Of a stretch of DNA of 64,000 bases, positions 39,285 to 49,288 are shown in pieces. The notes below the pieces were generated by a model. It was not told the DNA's origin. It ran no database searches and worked only from the letters and a program-made list of their open reading frames with translations. Made by a program: the position numbers and the translations under genes. The DNA is from Rummeliibacillus sp963792445 (GTDB lineage Bacteria > Bacillota > Bacilli > Bacillales_A > Planococcaceae), in the NCBI GenBank assembly GCA_963792445.1, contig CAWBWO010000008.1:62001-126000 (forward strand). The letters are read 5' to 3'. Position 1 is the first letter of the stretch, and each line of letters begins with the position of its first letter.

Positions 39285-39960
39285 AACCGTAGTCACCTCC
39301 ACGTTCATCACGAACAATTAGACCGCCTTCAATTGCTACAACACGACGTCTCATTGTATTAACAATTTCTCTATTATGCGTTGCCATAATAATCGTTGTT
39401 CCACGAGCATTAATCTCTTCAAACAACTTCATAATCTCCCAAGATGTATCAGGATCTAGATTTCCAGTCGGCTCATCGGCAATGACCACTTTCGGTCTGT
39501 TGACGATGGAACGTGCGATTGAGACACGTTGCTGTTCGCCACCTGATAGTTCATCAGGAAACATTCTGGCTTTCTTTTTTAACCCTACTAAATCTAAAAC
39601 ATCCAAAACACGTTTTCGAATTTTCGTAGGATCTTCTTCAATAACTTCTAATGCAAATGCAACATTTTCATATACATTTAATCTCGGCAATAATTTAAAA
39701 TCTTGGAAGACAACACCTATTTGTCTTCTTAAATAAGGGACTTCCTTATTCTTCAATGTTGATAAATTCATACCATTGACGAGAATCTCTCCAGTTGTCG
39801 CTTTTTCTTCGCGATACATCATTTTAATAAATGTCGATTTTCCTGCACCACTAGGTCCAACGATATAGACAAATTCGCCTTGGTTAATCTTAATATTAAG
39901 TCCGTTAACCGCAACGACACCATTCGGGTACTTTTTGTAGACATTTTTCATTTCTATCAT
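39274..39960 (-). CDS. ftsE: Cell-division ATP-binding protein FtsE
   Basis: A 228-residue ABC ATPase. It has Walker A VGPSGAGKSTFIK, signature LSGGEQQRVSIARS, Walker B VVIADEPTGNLD and IIMATHNRE. Starts at MIEMKNVYKKYPNG with AGGTGG 7 bases upstream. First gene of ftsE-ftsX-M23 hydrolase. Confidence 0.96.
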   Translation of the reverse strand: MIEMKNVYKKYPNGVVAVNGLNIKINQGEFVYIVGPSGAGKSTFIKMMYREEKATTGEILVNGMNLSTLKNKEVPYLRRQIGVVFQDFKLLPRLNVYENVAFALEVIEEDPTKIRKRVLDVLDLVGLKKKARMFPDELSGGEQQRVSIARSIVNRPKVVIADEPTGNLDPDTSWEIMKLFEEINARGTTIIMATHNREIVNTMRRRVVAIEGGLIVRDERGGDYGYEI

Positions 39961-40239
39961 TTTTTGACCACCTATTTTATAGTAAAACATAACCATTTGT
40001 AAACAAGCCTATTATAACATGGTACTAGAAGACTATCATTACAGTTTTATTTCATTTGTTTGAATTTATATTAAGAGAAGTTTAATTGTCGAATTTCAAC
40101 AAAATGCCGTTCAAAAAGTATTAAATGTTTCTTTCTATATTAGGATGAAAACTTTTTAGTTCTAATTTTTGAATGCAATGAAGGGAGGACTTTTGCCATA
40201 AGGAGCTATCTTCCGCTTCATGAGATTGGGATAGAAAGA

Positions 40240-40275
40240 AAAAAGGATCTAGAGAATATTCTCTAAATCCTTTTT
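40240..40275 (-). terminator. Terminator after yvlB
   Basis: AAAAGGATCTAGAGAATA and TATTCTCTAAATCCTTTT pair with one mismatch, and T follows on the minus strand. The rest of 39961-40298 is AT-rich with no gene. Confidence 0.8.
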
Positions 40276-40298
40276 GGTGATTATATATAATTATTTTT

Positions 40299-41523
40299 TT
40301 ATAAATTATATCTAACAATTACTGAGCCTGTCTTGGTTTCTCCATCTACGATTAAAGTTGGAGTGTTTTCTACTTTTTTTGAGAATTGAACGTTTTTTTG
40401 TAAGAATTGACTTTGTTCATTTAAGCGTTCTACATCTGGTAATCGAACATCCATCTTGCCGAAGTTGGATGATACTTCACCTTGTAATGAAACAGTACTT
40501 GGAATGTAAATTTCTACTGTTCCTGCTACTGTATTGGCTTTTACTACTCTTGCTTCTTGAGAACGTGTTGTTACGATGACATGCCCATTTGCTGACTCTG
40601 CCTCAATTTCTTGAATTGCACCATCAACATAAATACGGCCATTCACTGTTTCTGCTTCTAATTCGTCGCCTGAAACTTCACGAACTTCAATCGCTCCATT
40701 CGCTGTTTCTAAATCGATTCTTCTGAATTGGAATTCTCTACACTCGATTCCACCATTCATTGTCTTCACTTTCAATTTTTCAACGTTTAGGTTTCGAGTA
40801 CTGAATCCACCATTAAATTGATGTACGGTAAATGTATTATATTCGGCCTGTGGAATATATAAGGTGACATCGACACGAATTTTCTTCGTTGTAGAAATCA
40901 CTCGTAATGTACCATTATCATTTTTACAAATAAAATGTTCTTGGAACTCTTTTTCAATATCATCACTTACTTTGACAAATGAAGGTTTCACTTTATAAAC
41001 CGCTCTTGCATTGCCGTCAATTGATGGTTTTATTTCGACATTACCATTTGGAATATCGATACTGATATTCGTAAAGTTCGTAGGTTCAATTATTTGTTCT
41101 GTTTCAAAAGTATTTGGTTCGATAAATGACTTATCAAAATCAAATTCTTTTACTTTTGAAACAGCAGTATTCATCAATTCAACAAATCTGGAACTGAATT
41201 GGGTAAAATCTTTTTTTAAATCCTCGAAGAATGTTTCATCCATCCCTTTAGAAGATTGATTCTTTTGGGATGTTTGTTCTTTGTTGCCATGAACCATATT
41301 CGTCATTTGATTGTTGTGAATACGATTGTTCTTGATGATTATTTTGTTGTGTGTTTGACTGTGATTGTTCAAACGAAGTCTCCTCGCTTGAATGTGTCGA
41401 TCTTGTGTTTTCTTCTGTTTGTTTTGATGGCTGTTCAAGTTTTTCTAATAATACTATTGCGTCTTGCGCTGTAATGGTGCCTTTTTCAACTAAGTCTAAA
41501 ATGCGTTTACGTTCATCTTGCAT
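40299..41523 (-). CDS. yvlB: DUF4097-family protein (YvlB-like), frameshifted
   Basis: About 407 residues after repair. The N-terminal short helical domain (QDERKRILDLVEKGTITAQD) is that of YvlB-type proteins, followed by a Gln/Ser/Asn-rich linker and a DUF4097 beta-repeat domain (ETANGAIEVREVSGDELEAE, ESANGHVIV). The frame changes near 41262; removing one base joins the two parts. It sits downstream of uvrA as in B. subtilis (uvrA-yvlA-yvlB). Its role in the envelope-stress group is inferred from that context. Confidence 0.82.
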
Positions 41524-41656
41524 TAAAAAATGGCCTCCTTGTTCGTATTACTATTATTTACGAATTGACTACATAAAAGTTTCATAAAATTTTCTTTAGC
41601 CAAATACCCGTTACACAAGTGTACTTTTTCAAACTTGCTCATACCGAAGTAACTTA

Positions 41657-44538
41657 TTAAGATCTATTAGCTGCACTAGCGACTACTTCTTCCATTCGTT
41701 CACGGTCTCGTAGCAAAATTTTCTTTAAATACTTACCAGTATATGAGCCTTCTGTTTCAGCAACCTCTTCTGGTGTACCTTTTGCAATGACAGTACCACC
41801 TTTATCGCCACCTTCTGGCCCCATATCAATGACATAGTCTACTGTTTTAATCACATCTAAATTATGCTCAATCACTAAAACCGTATCCCCATTGTCAACC
41901 AATCGTTGTAATACTTTTAATAAGCGAGCAATATCTTCTGAATGAAGCCCTGTTGTAGGTTCATCTAAAATGTAAATAGATTTTCCATTTGAACGTTTAT
42001 GCAATTCAGATGCCAGTTTCACACGTTGAGCTTCCCCACCAGACAGTGTGGTAGCAGGTTGCCCTATTTTAATATATCCCAAACCTACGTCCACGATTGT
42101 TTGCAATTTACGTGCTATTTTTGGAATGTTTTTAAAGAATTCCAATGCATCTTCAACATGTCATATCTAACACATCTGCAATACTCTTGTCTTTATATTT
42201 TACTTCGAGTGTTTCACGATTATATCTTTTTCCATGACATACTTCACATGGTACATAAACATCTGGTAAAAAGTGCATTTCAATTTTAATAATTCCATCA
42301 CCGCGGCATGCTTCACATCGGCCACCTTTAACATTAAAACTAAAACGTCCTTTTTTATAGCCTCGTATTTTTGCTTCATTTGTTACCGCAAAGACATCGC
42401 GAATATCATCAAATACACCTGTATAAGTAGCTGGATTTGAACGTGGTGTTCTGCCAATTGGCGATTGATCGATATCGATGATTTTTTCTAGTTGTTCGAT
42501 TCCTTCAATTGCTTTGACTTCACCAGGTTTTACTTTTGAACGATTCAATTTTTGTGCCAATGTTTTATAGAGTATTTCATTAACCAAGGTACTTTTCCCA
42601 GATCCTGATACACCAGTAACTGCTGTAAAGACACCTAGTGGAATATCAACTTTTACATTTTTTAAATTATTTTCTTTTGCACCTTTAATTTTAAGGTAAC
42701 GGCCATCTGGCTTTCTACGTTCTGTTGGCAGAGGAATAAATCTGCGTCCACTTAAATATTGACCCGTTAACGAATTTTTATCCTCCATTACTTGTTGCGG
42801 AGTACCTGCTGCTACAATTTCGCCACCATGTACACCTGCTCCAGGGCCAACATCGATTAAATAATCTGCTGCCATCATTGTATCTTCATCATGTTCTACA
42901 ACAATTAATGTATTCCCTAAATCACGCATACTTTTTAGTGTTGCAATCAATCGATCATTATCCCGTTGATGTAGACCGATGGATGGTTCATCTAAAATGT
43001 AGAGCACACCAGTTAAACGTGAGCCAATTTGAGTGGCTAAACGAATACGTTGCGCCTCTCCACCAGATAAAGTACCTGCAGCTCGACTTAATGTTAAATA
43101 ATCTAATCCAACATTTATTAAGAAGCTAAGCCGTTCTTGAATTTCTCTTAAGATTAGCCGAGCAATCTGCATATCTTTTTCTGATAGCTTCAAGTTCTTC
43201 AAAAAATGTATAGGCTTCTTTAATGGAGAATTCCGTAACTTCGCCAATATGCAATCCATTGATTTTCACAGCCAATGTTTCCGGTTTTAAACGATGACCA
43301 TGGCAAGATGGACAAGGTTGTTGTGCCATATACTTTTCCATTTGTTCGCGTATATAATCAGAAGATGTTTCTTTGAATCGACGTTCAATATTATGCAATA
43401 CACCTTCAAATGGAATATATTGATCGCGAATATTGCCAAAATCATTTTCATAATGGAAATGGATTTCATCTGTTCCTGAGCCATGTAAAATTTTATCCAT
43501 TTGCTCTTTTGGAATATCTTTTACTGGGATATCCATATCGATATTGTAATGATCACAAACGGCTTTTAATAATTGAGGATAATACTGAGAACTAGTTGGA
43601 ACCCATGGTGCGATTGCGCCATCGTTTAACGTTACATCCCAATCAGGAATAACAAGCGTTTCATCTACTTCTAGCTTTGTTCCAAGTCCATCACACTGTG
43701 GGCAAGCACCAAACGGACTATTAAATGAAAACATCCGAGGCTCTAATTCTTCTATCGAAAATCCACAAATCGGGCATGCATGATGTTCACTAAAAAGGAG
43801 TTCTTCATGTTCCATCACGTCAACCATTACGCGACCATCTGCTAATTTTAAAGCCGTTTCTAATGAGTCACTTAAACGTGATTCGACGCCTTCTTTTAAG
43901 ACGATTCGGTCAATGACCACTTCAATATTATGCTTTTTATTTTTTTCTAATTCGATATTGTCATCTAAATCACGCAGTTCTCCATCTATACGAGCGCGCA
44001 CAAAGCCTTGCTTTTGCAAGTCTTCTAATAATTTTACATGTGTACCTTTTCGCCCCGATACCATGGGAGCCAATAATTGAAGTTTTGTACGTTCTGGATA
44101 TTGTACAATTCGGTCGACCATTTGCTCAACCGTTTGAGATGTAATTTCGATTCCGTGATTCGGACAAATTGGTTTACCTACTCGTGCGAACAATAGTCGT
44201 AAATAATCATAGATTTCTGTTACTGTTCCTACTGTTGAACGTGGATTTCGACTCGTTGTTTTTTGGTCAATGGAGATGGCTGGTGAAAGCCCTTCAATGA
44301 GATCCACATCTGGTTTGTCCATTTGTCCTAAAAATTGTCTCGCATAAGCAGAAAGAGATTCGACATAACGTCTTTGTCCTTCTGCATAAATCGTATCGAA
44401 TGCAAGAGAGGATTTACCAGAACCTGAAAGACCTGTTATGACAACTAATTGGTCTCGCGGAATTGTTACATCGATATTTTTTAAATTATTTGCTCGTGCT
44501 CCTTGTACAACAATTTCTTGATTTTTCAAACTGCTCAT
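41657..44538 (-). CDS. uvrA: UvrABC excision nuclease subunit A, two frameshifts
   Basis: DNA-damage sensor ATPase of nucleotide excision repair, about 957 residues after repair. Two ABC modules: GLSGSGKSSLAFDT and GVSGSGKSTLVNEIL, signatures LSGGEAQRIRLA and LSGGEAQRVKLA. Zinc motifs include CPICGF...CPQCDGLG and CEACRGDG...CEVCHGKR. The frame breaks near 43191 (FEELEAIRKRY should be FEELKLSEKD) and near 42159 (VLDMTC-stop should be VLDMTVEDALEFF). Both are single-base insertions. ATG 44538 overlaps the uvrB stop (ATGA). A TTG nine bases downstream has better spacing from AAGG and may be the real start. Confidence 0.96.
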
Positions 44539-46518
44539 CCTTCCGCTTTCAATTCCAAAATAGTATCTCTTAGTTCTGCAGCCCGTTCAAAATCAAGTGC
44601 TTTTGCTGCATCTTTCATTTCTATTTCAAGCGATTCTACTAATGTTGCTTTTTCTGCTTTCGTTAATTTTTTGCCATGCGTTACTTTTGCTAAATAAGTT
44701 TCTGGTTCTTCTGCTGCTTGTGTTGCACGAATAACATCACGAATTTCTTTTTGAATGGTTTTTGGTGTAATATTATGTTCTTTATTGTAAGCAATTTGGA
44801 TTACGCGACGACGATTGGTTTCCTCAATTGCTTTTGTCATGGAATCTGTCATACGGTCTGCGTACATAATGACATGACCGTTCGCGTTACGAGCTGCCCG
44901 GCCAATTATTTGAATTAGCGAACGTTCAGATCGTAAGAACCCTTCCTTATCTGCATCTAATATCGCCACGAGTGATACTTCTGGGATATCTAAACCCTTC
45001 TCGCAACAAATTAATTCCAACTAAAACATCATAAGTTCCCATACGTAATTCACGAATGATTTCGATACGCTCTAACGTTTTTATTTCTGAATGTAAGTAT
45101 TGTACTTTGATCCCTATTTCTTTTAAATAATCCGTTAAATCTTCAGACATTTTTTTTGTTAAAGTAGTAATTAGAACACGTTCATTACGTTCGACTCGTT
45201 GTTGAATTTCATCAATTAAGTCATCGATTTGACCTTCGATTGGGCGTACTTCAATTTCCGGATCCAATAAACCTGTTGGACGGATAATTTGTTCTACTCG
45301 TTCAGGACAATGTTCTAATTCATAAGGCCCCGGTGTTGCTGAAACATAAATAGCGTTATGAATATGTTTCTCAAATTCTTCAAATTTTAACGGTCTATTA
45401 TCAAGTGCAGATGGTAAGCGGAAACCATGTTCTACTAAAACATTCTTTCGCGCTTGGTCTCCATTATACATACCACGAATTTGAGGTAGTGTAACATGAC
45501 TTTCATCGACTACTAATAAAAAATCTTCAGGGAAATAATCTAGCAATGTATAAGGTGTTACCCCAGGTGGACGTAATGTTAAAGGACGTGAATAGTTTTC
45601 AATCCCTGAGCAGAAGCCCATTTCTCGCATCATTTCTAAATCATAATTCGTTCTTTGCTCTAATCGTTGTGCTTCTAAAAGTTTATCTTCTGAACGAAGT
45701 TGTGCTAATCTTTCTTGTAATTCTTTTTCAATCATTTCAATTGCTTTTACCATTTTCTCTTCGCGTGTTACGAAGTGAGAAGCTGGGAAAATAGCTACAT
45801 GCTCACGTTCGCCTAATACTTCACCTGTTAAGGCATCCACTTCACGAATTCGGTCAACTTCATCCCCAAAGAACTCTACTCGTAAACAACGTTCATCACG
45901 CGATACAGGGAAAATTTCAACTACATCTCCTCGAACTCTGAATGTTCCTCGAGTGAAATTAATATCATTCCGTTCATATTGGATATCAACTAATTTTCGT
46001 AGTAATTGATTGCGTTCTATTTCCATTCCTGTTCGAATCGAAAGAACCATTTCTCGATATTCTTCTGGCGAACCTAAGCCATAAATACAAGAAACGGATG
46101 CAATAATGATGACATCATCTCGTTCAAATAATGAAGATGTTGCAGAATGTCGCAGTTTATCAATTTCATCATTTATACTGGAATCCTTTTCGATATACGT
46201 ATCCGTTTGAGGTACATAAGCTTCTGGTTGATAATAATCATAATAACTAACAAAATACTCTACTGCATTATTAGGGAAAAACTCTTTAAACTCACTATAA
46301 AGTTGTCCTGCAAGTGTCTTATTATGTGCAATTACCAATGTGGGCTTTTTGACCTCTTTAATGACATTAGAAATGGTAAATGTTTTCCCTGTACCAGTTG
46401 CTCCAAGTAGTGTTTGATGTTGTTTATTTTGTTTAACACCTTCTACAAGCTCTTTAATAGCAGTTGGCTGGTCTCCGCTTGGCTTATAGGGTGAGTGTAA
46501 ATCAAATTCCTGCACCAT
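44535..46518 (-). CDS. uvrB: UvrABC excision nuclease subunit B, frameshifted
   Basis: Helicase-like core of excision repair, about 660 residues after repair. It has GATGTGKTFT, the beta-hairpin segment SYYDYYQPEAYVPQTDTYIEK, motif VVDESHVT, and a C-terminal UvrC-binding UVR domain (KDAAKALDFERAAELRD). The frame breaks at 44992-44994: NLLREGFRYPRS should be NLLREGLDIPEV, one T too many. GGGAGG precedes ATG 46518. A LexA box lies 78 bases upstream. Confidence 0.96.
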
Positions 46519-46595
46519 TCTTTTCTTCCTCCCTGCTAAATCGCCATCAATTAGCTATATTTTAACATAGCTGTTAAGAAATTTCGAGAAAAGTG

Positions 46596-46609
46596 CGAAC
46601 GTACGTTTT
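46596..46609. promoter_or_regulatory. LexA (SOS) box of uvrBA
   Basis: CGAACGTACGTTTT matches the Bacillus LexA consensus CGAACRNRYGTTYC at all but the last base. It is upstream of uvrB, an SOS gene in Bacillus. Confidence 0.88.
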
Positions 46610-46720
46610 TCATCCATACATTCTTTCAATATAAGTAAACTTAAGTCTTTTTTATTCTGCTTTCATTGGGAGATTTTCCGAAAAAATAAACTCAAAAAAA
46701 CAGGTTATTTAATCTAATAA

Positions 46721-46790
46721 TGTCCAATCAAAGGCCAAGTTTAGTCCAATAAAACGACTAAAACCACCAATAAAAACGGACTTTTTGGTA
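46721..46790. repeat. Three-unit 21-22 bp degenerate repeat, core CCAAT
   Basis: CCAAT starts at 46724, 46746 and 46767 (spacings 22 and 21), each followed by an A-rich then R-C-rich tail (AAAGGCCAAG, AAAACGACTA, AAAAACGGAC). It lies in the uvrB-comK divergent region. The similarity is loose. Confidence 0.45.
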
Positions 46791-46814
46791 TTTTCCTATG
46801 CCAAACTCTTTTTG
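46773..46814 (+). promoter_or_regulatory. Candidate ComK boxes upstream of comK
   Basis: AAAACGGACTTTT (46773-46785) is a perfect AAAA-N5-TTTT half-site. CCAAACTCTTTTTGG (46801-46815) is a second dyad with the same N5 spacing. The gap between them is about 16 bases (8, 18 or 31 in characterised B. subtilis sites). Candidate autoregulatory K-site. Confidence 0.5.
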
Positions 46815-46971
46815 GTAGTGTTGGGATAACATCATGATTATTCAAACTTTTTTACTTTCTAAAGTCACATTCTTAAAGAAGAAAGCAGGTGCTATTACAC
46901 ACAATTTATATCTTTCATTTTCTTACGCCTATTATGATTTGATCAGTATGAATTTTATGGAGGAACAAAAA

Positions 46972-47541
46972 ATGAGTAGTTATAGAACGGTTAATCTTTA
47001 TGATTTTTGCTTAACACCTAATATTTGCATGTTAAAGCCATTTGAAATTGAGGGACATCATTATTCACTTGTCTTAGAGTTAGAAAAAAGTTATGTGGTG
47101 TCATGCTCAGTGACGCGGTTGATGAATCGTATTTGTGCTTCATTGGGAACAACATTAGATACTGCTTTAGCGTATTCAAATAATATTTTCAGCGAATTAG
47201 ATGAAAGTACTGGTAAAGATAAGATTAAATTGCCAATCACTTTGTCCGTTCTAAATCAATCGTATATTTTCTTTCCGACTGCATCACCTAAGAAAAATCA
47301 TAACTCATGGATTTTATGGCAAAATTTTAGGGGACATTCAATTCTAAATATTCATGGAATCATAGGCTTGCATTTCAAAAATGGGGTTTATACAGAAGAG
47401 CAGATTAGCTTTACTACACTTTCAAGGCAGCAATACTATGCATCCATTTTATACTTCCGTCATATGGATGAAATGCTCGAGCAATATTATCCAACCCATT
47501 TACAAACGACTATTCACAATGACTTATTTCTTGTGCCTTAG
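46972..47541 (+). CDS. comK: Competence transcription factor ComK
   Basis: A 189-residue protein from ATG 46972 (GGAGG 8 bases upstream); the longer open frame from 46834 lacks a ribosome site. It resembles B. subtilis ComK (192 residues). LPITLSVLNQSYIFFPTAS followed by SWI parallels the ComK segment with FLFPT and GWI, and FKNGVYTEEQISFTTLSRQQ parallels the NG...ISYNSFENQ region. ComK activates the DNA-uptake genes and is degraded via MecA-ClpCP; mecA is also in the window. It sits beside yhjD, as comK and yhjD are near each other in B. subtilis. Confidence 0.87.
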   Translation: MSSYRTVNLYDFCLTPNICMLKPFEIEGHHYSLVLELEKSYVVSCSVTRLMNRICASLGTTLDTALAYSNNIFSELDESTGKDKIKLPITLSVLNQSYIFFPTASPKKNHNSWILWQNFRGHSILNIHGIIGLHFKNGVYTEEQISFTTLSRQQYYASILYFRHMDEMLEQYYPTHLQTTIHNDLFLVP

Positions 47542-47884
47542 CTAAATAATAGGACAACAAATCTTCTACATGATTGCGTAGACGGATATTAGAATAACGG
47601 CGACGATCTTGTGCACTTTGCCGTACAAAAATGTATTCTGAAAAGAGATCGTCTCGTTCACCACGGAATACTTGTAATTGATTTTGACGTAAATAACGTT
47701 TAGCCTCTGCTAATTCTTTTTGAACAAAGGTGCTGGTCTGTTCGACTAATTTTATATATGGCTGTTTTAATTTAAATGTACCTTGTTCAAACGCCTGACA
47801 GTCTCTTTGTAATATTTGTAAAATCATAGGTAAGTAAATGACCTGTTCTAGCATTTGGATTGCTTCTTTTGATAAGTTTAACAT
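47510..47884 (-). CDS. YhjD-like protein, function unknown
   Basis: A 124-residue helical protein (YLPMILQILQRDCQAFEQG, then YIFVRQSAQDRRRYSNIRLR). The pattern and the neighbourhood of comK recall B. subtilis YhjD, annotated as sporulation-related; identification is from memory. GGAGG precedes tandem ATG codons at 47887 and 47884. The end overlaps convergent comK by 32 bases. Confidence 0.65.
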   Translation of the reverse strand: MLNLSKEAIQMLEQVIYLPMILQILQRDCQAFEQGTFKLKQPYIKLVEQTSTFVQKELAEAKRYLRQNQLQVFRGERDDLFSEYIFVRQSAQDRRRYSNIRLRNHVEDLLSYYLAKAQEISHCE

Positions 47885-48051
47885 CATTCCACCTCCAAAA
47901 TAAGAACAAATGTTCTAATTACATTTTACAATGCCGTTACGTTTTTGACAAGCGGGTGGACTATGTAATATTTGACAAGTTAGAGGGTGGAATTACTTTT
48001 TTGAATTGCCAGCACCCTTAGCGTACATAAGGCTAATGATTAGAAGAAACA

Positions 48052-48097
48052 AAAAAGGGGTGTCCAATAAGTTTCGGCTTATGGATCACCTCTTTTT
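48052..48097 (-). terminator. Terminator after the alcohol dehydrogenase gene
   Basis: AAAAAGGGGTG and CACCTCTTTTT enclose a further CC-AATAAG/CTTAT-GG stem. The remaining bases of 47885-48192 show no gene. Confidence 0.8.
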
Positions 48098-48192
48098 CAC
48101 CATAATTCTTAATCTGTTAATTTTAGGAAAAATAGGCAAGCTTCAATGCAGGGACCACAAAAAAAGCTGCCATTTCTGACAGCGTTAGAACA

Positions 48193-49245
48193 TTACCATC
48201 TATTTACAACTGTTAATCCAGGCGTTTTAAACTCACTCATGTCGACTAAAATGTCAGCAGCTTCTTCAATGCTTACTGTTTTTGTGATCATTTTTTCTGG
48301 TTGTAAAATGCCGCTTTCTACCATGCGCATTAAATCAGGGAAACGAGATACTGGCATGTTTGACGAGCCTACGAGTTGTAATTCTTTTAAAACGATTAAA
48401 TCAACAGGAAGTGGTACAACTCCTTTTTCATCTTTTGTTGTTAGCCCAAGTTGCAAGTGGCGTCCGCGTTTACGTAGACTTTTGAGTGAATTTTGACATG
48501 TAATCGCAATTCCTAATGCATCTACAGCAACATGTGCACCTCCATCTGTGATTTCCATAATTTCTTGAACGGCATCTTTTTCGCGACTATTAATGGTTAC
48601 ATGTGCACCGTATTCTCTTGCTAAATTTAATGCCTCGTCATTAATGTCTACTGCAATTACCTTTGCACCAATGGCATTCGCAATATGTGCTAAACATAGT
48701 CCAAGTCCTCCACTACCATGAATAGCAATCCACTCACCTGCTTGTAATTTCACTTGATCAACAAGTCCATGGAACGCTGTCATGAAGCGGCAACCTAAAG
48801 CAGCACCTACTTCATAGCTCACACTATCCGGTAATAGGACACAATTTCGATCTGCATCTGGAACTGCTACATATTCTCCATAACCACCCCAATAGGTTGT
48901 TCCTGCTACACTACCGTTATCACAAATATTGGAATGCCCTGTTAAGCAATATTCGCATGTTCCTTCCCCATGAGCATGTGGTACAACCACTCGATCGCCC
49001 ACTTTATATTTTGTAACCTTTGCCCCTACTTCTTCTACGACACCTGAAAATTCATGACCGAATACATGAGGAAGTTTGACACTTAATCCGTTCCAATCCC
49101 AATCTCCCATCATGAAATGCCAGTCACTGCGACAAATCCCGTTTGCTTTAATTTGAACGATAATGCCCGTTTCTGATAATTCAGGTCTTGGTACTTCCAT
49201 AACTTCCATCTTTTTACCGAATTCAGTTAACACTAATGCTTTCAT
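48193..49245 (-). CDS. Zinc-dependent alcohol dehydrogenase
   Basis: A 350-residue MDR-family dehydrogenase. Catalytic zinc ligands C38 in NGICRSDWH and the HVFGHEFSGVV signature; Rossmann motif GSGGLG near residue 178. The structural zinc lobe reads EGTCEYCLTGHSNIC, so the first of the usual four cysteines is Glu. Followed by a terminator, with an aldehyde dehydrogenase gene upstream, giving alcohol to aldehyde to acid. Substrate unknown. Confidence 0.9.
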   Translation of the reverse strand: MKALVLTEFGKKMEVMEVPRPELSETGIIVQIKANGICRSDWHFMMGDWDWNGLSVKLPHVFGHEFSGVVEEVGAKVTKYKVGDRVVVPHAHGEGTCEYCLTGHSNICDNGSVAGTTYWGGYGEYVAVPDADRNCVLLPDSVSYEVGAALGCRFMTAFHGLVDQVKLQAGEWIAIHGSGGLGLCLAHIANAIGAKVIAVDINDEALNLAREYGAHVTINSREKDAVQEIMEITDGGAHVAVDALGIAITCQNSLKSLRKRGRHLQLGLTTKDEKGVVPLPVDLIVLKELQLVGSSNMPVSRFPDLMRMVESGILQPEKMITKTVSIEEAADILVDMSEFKTPGLTVVNRW

Positions 49246-49288
49246 TTACATACCCCCTATTGTTTTTTGAACGTGTTATTTCGTGAAA

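Noticed and set aside
40121..40318. 65-codon minus-strand frame after yvlB
   Set aside because: It covers the yvlB terminator and has no ribosome site.
46834..46971. N-terminal extension of comK to the first ATG
   Set aside because: ATG 46972 has GGAGG 8 bases upstream and gives the normal ComK length; the upstream part has no ribosome site.
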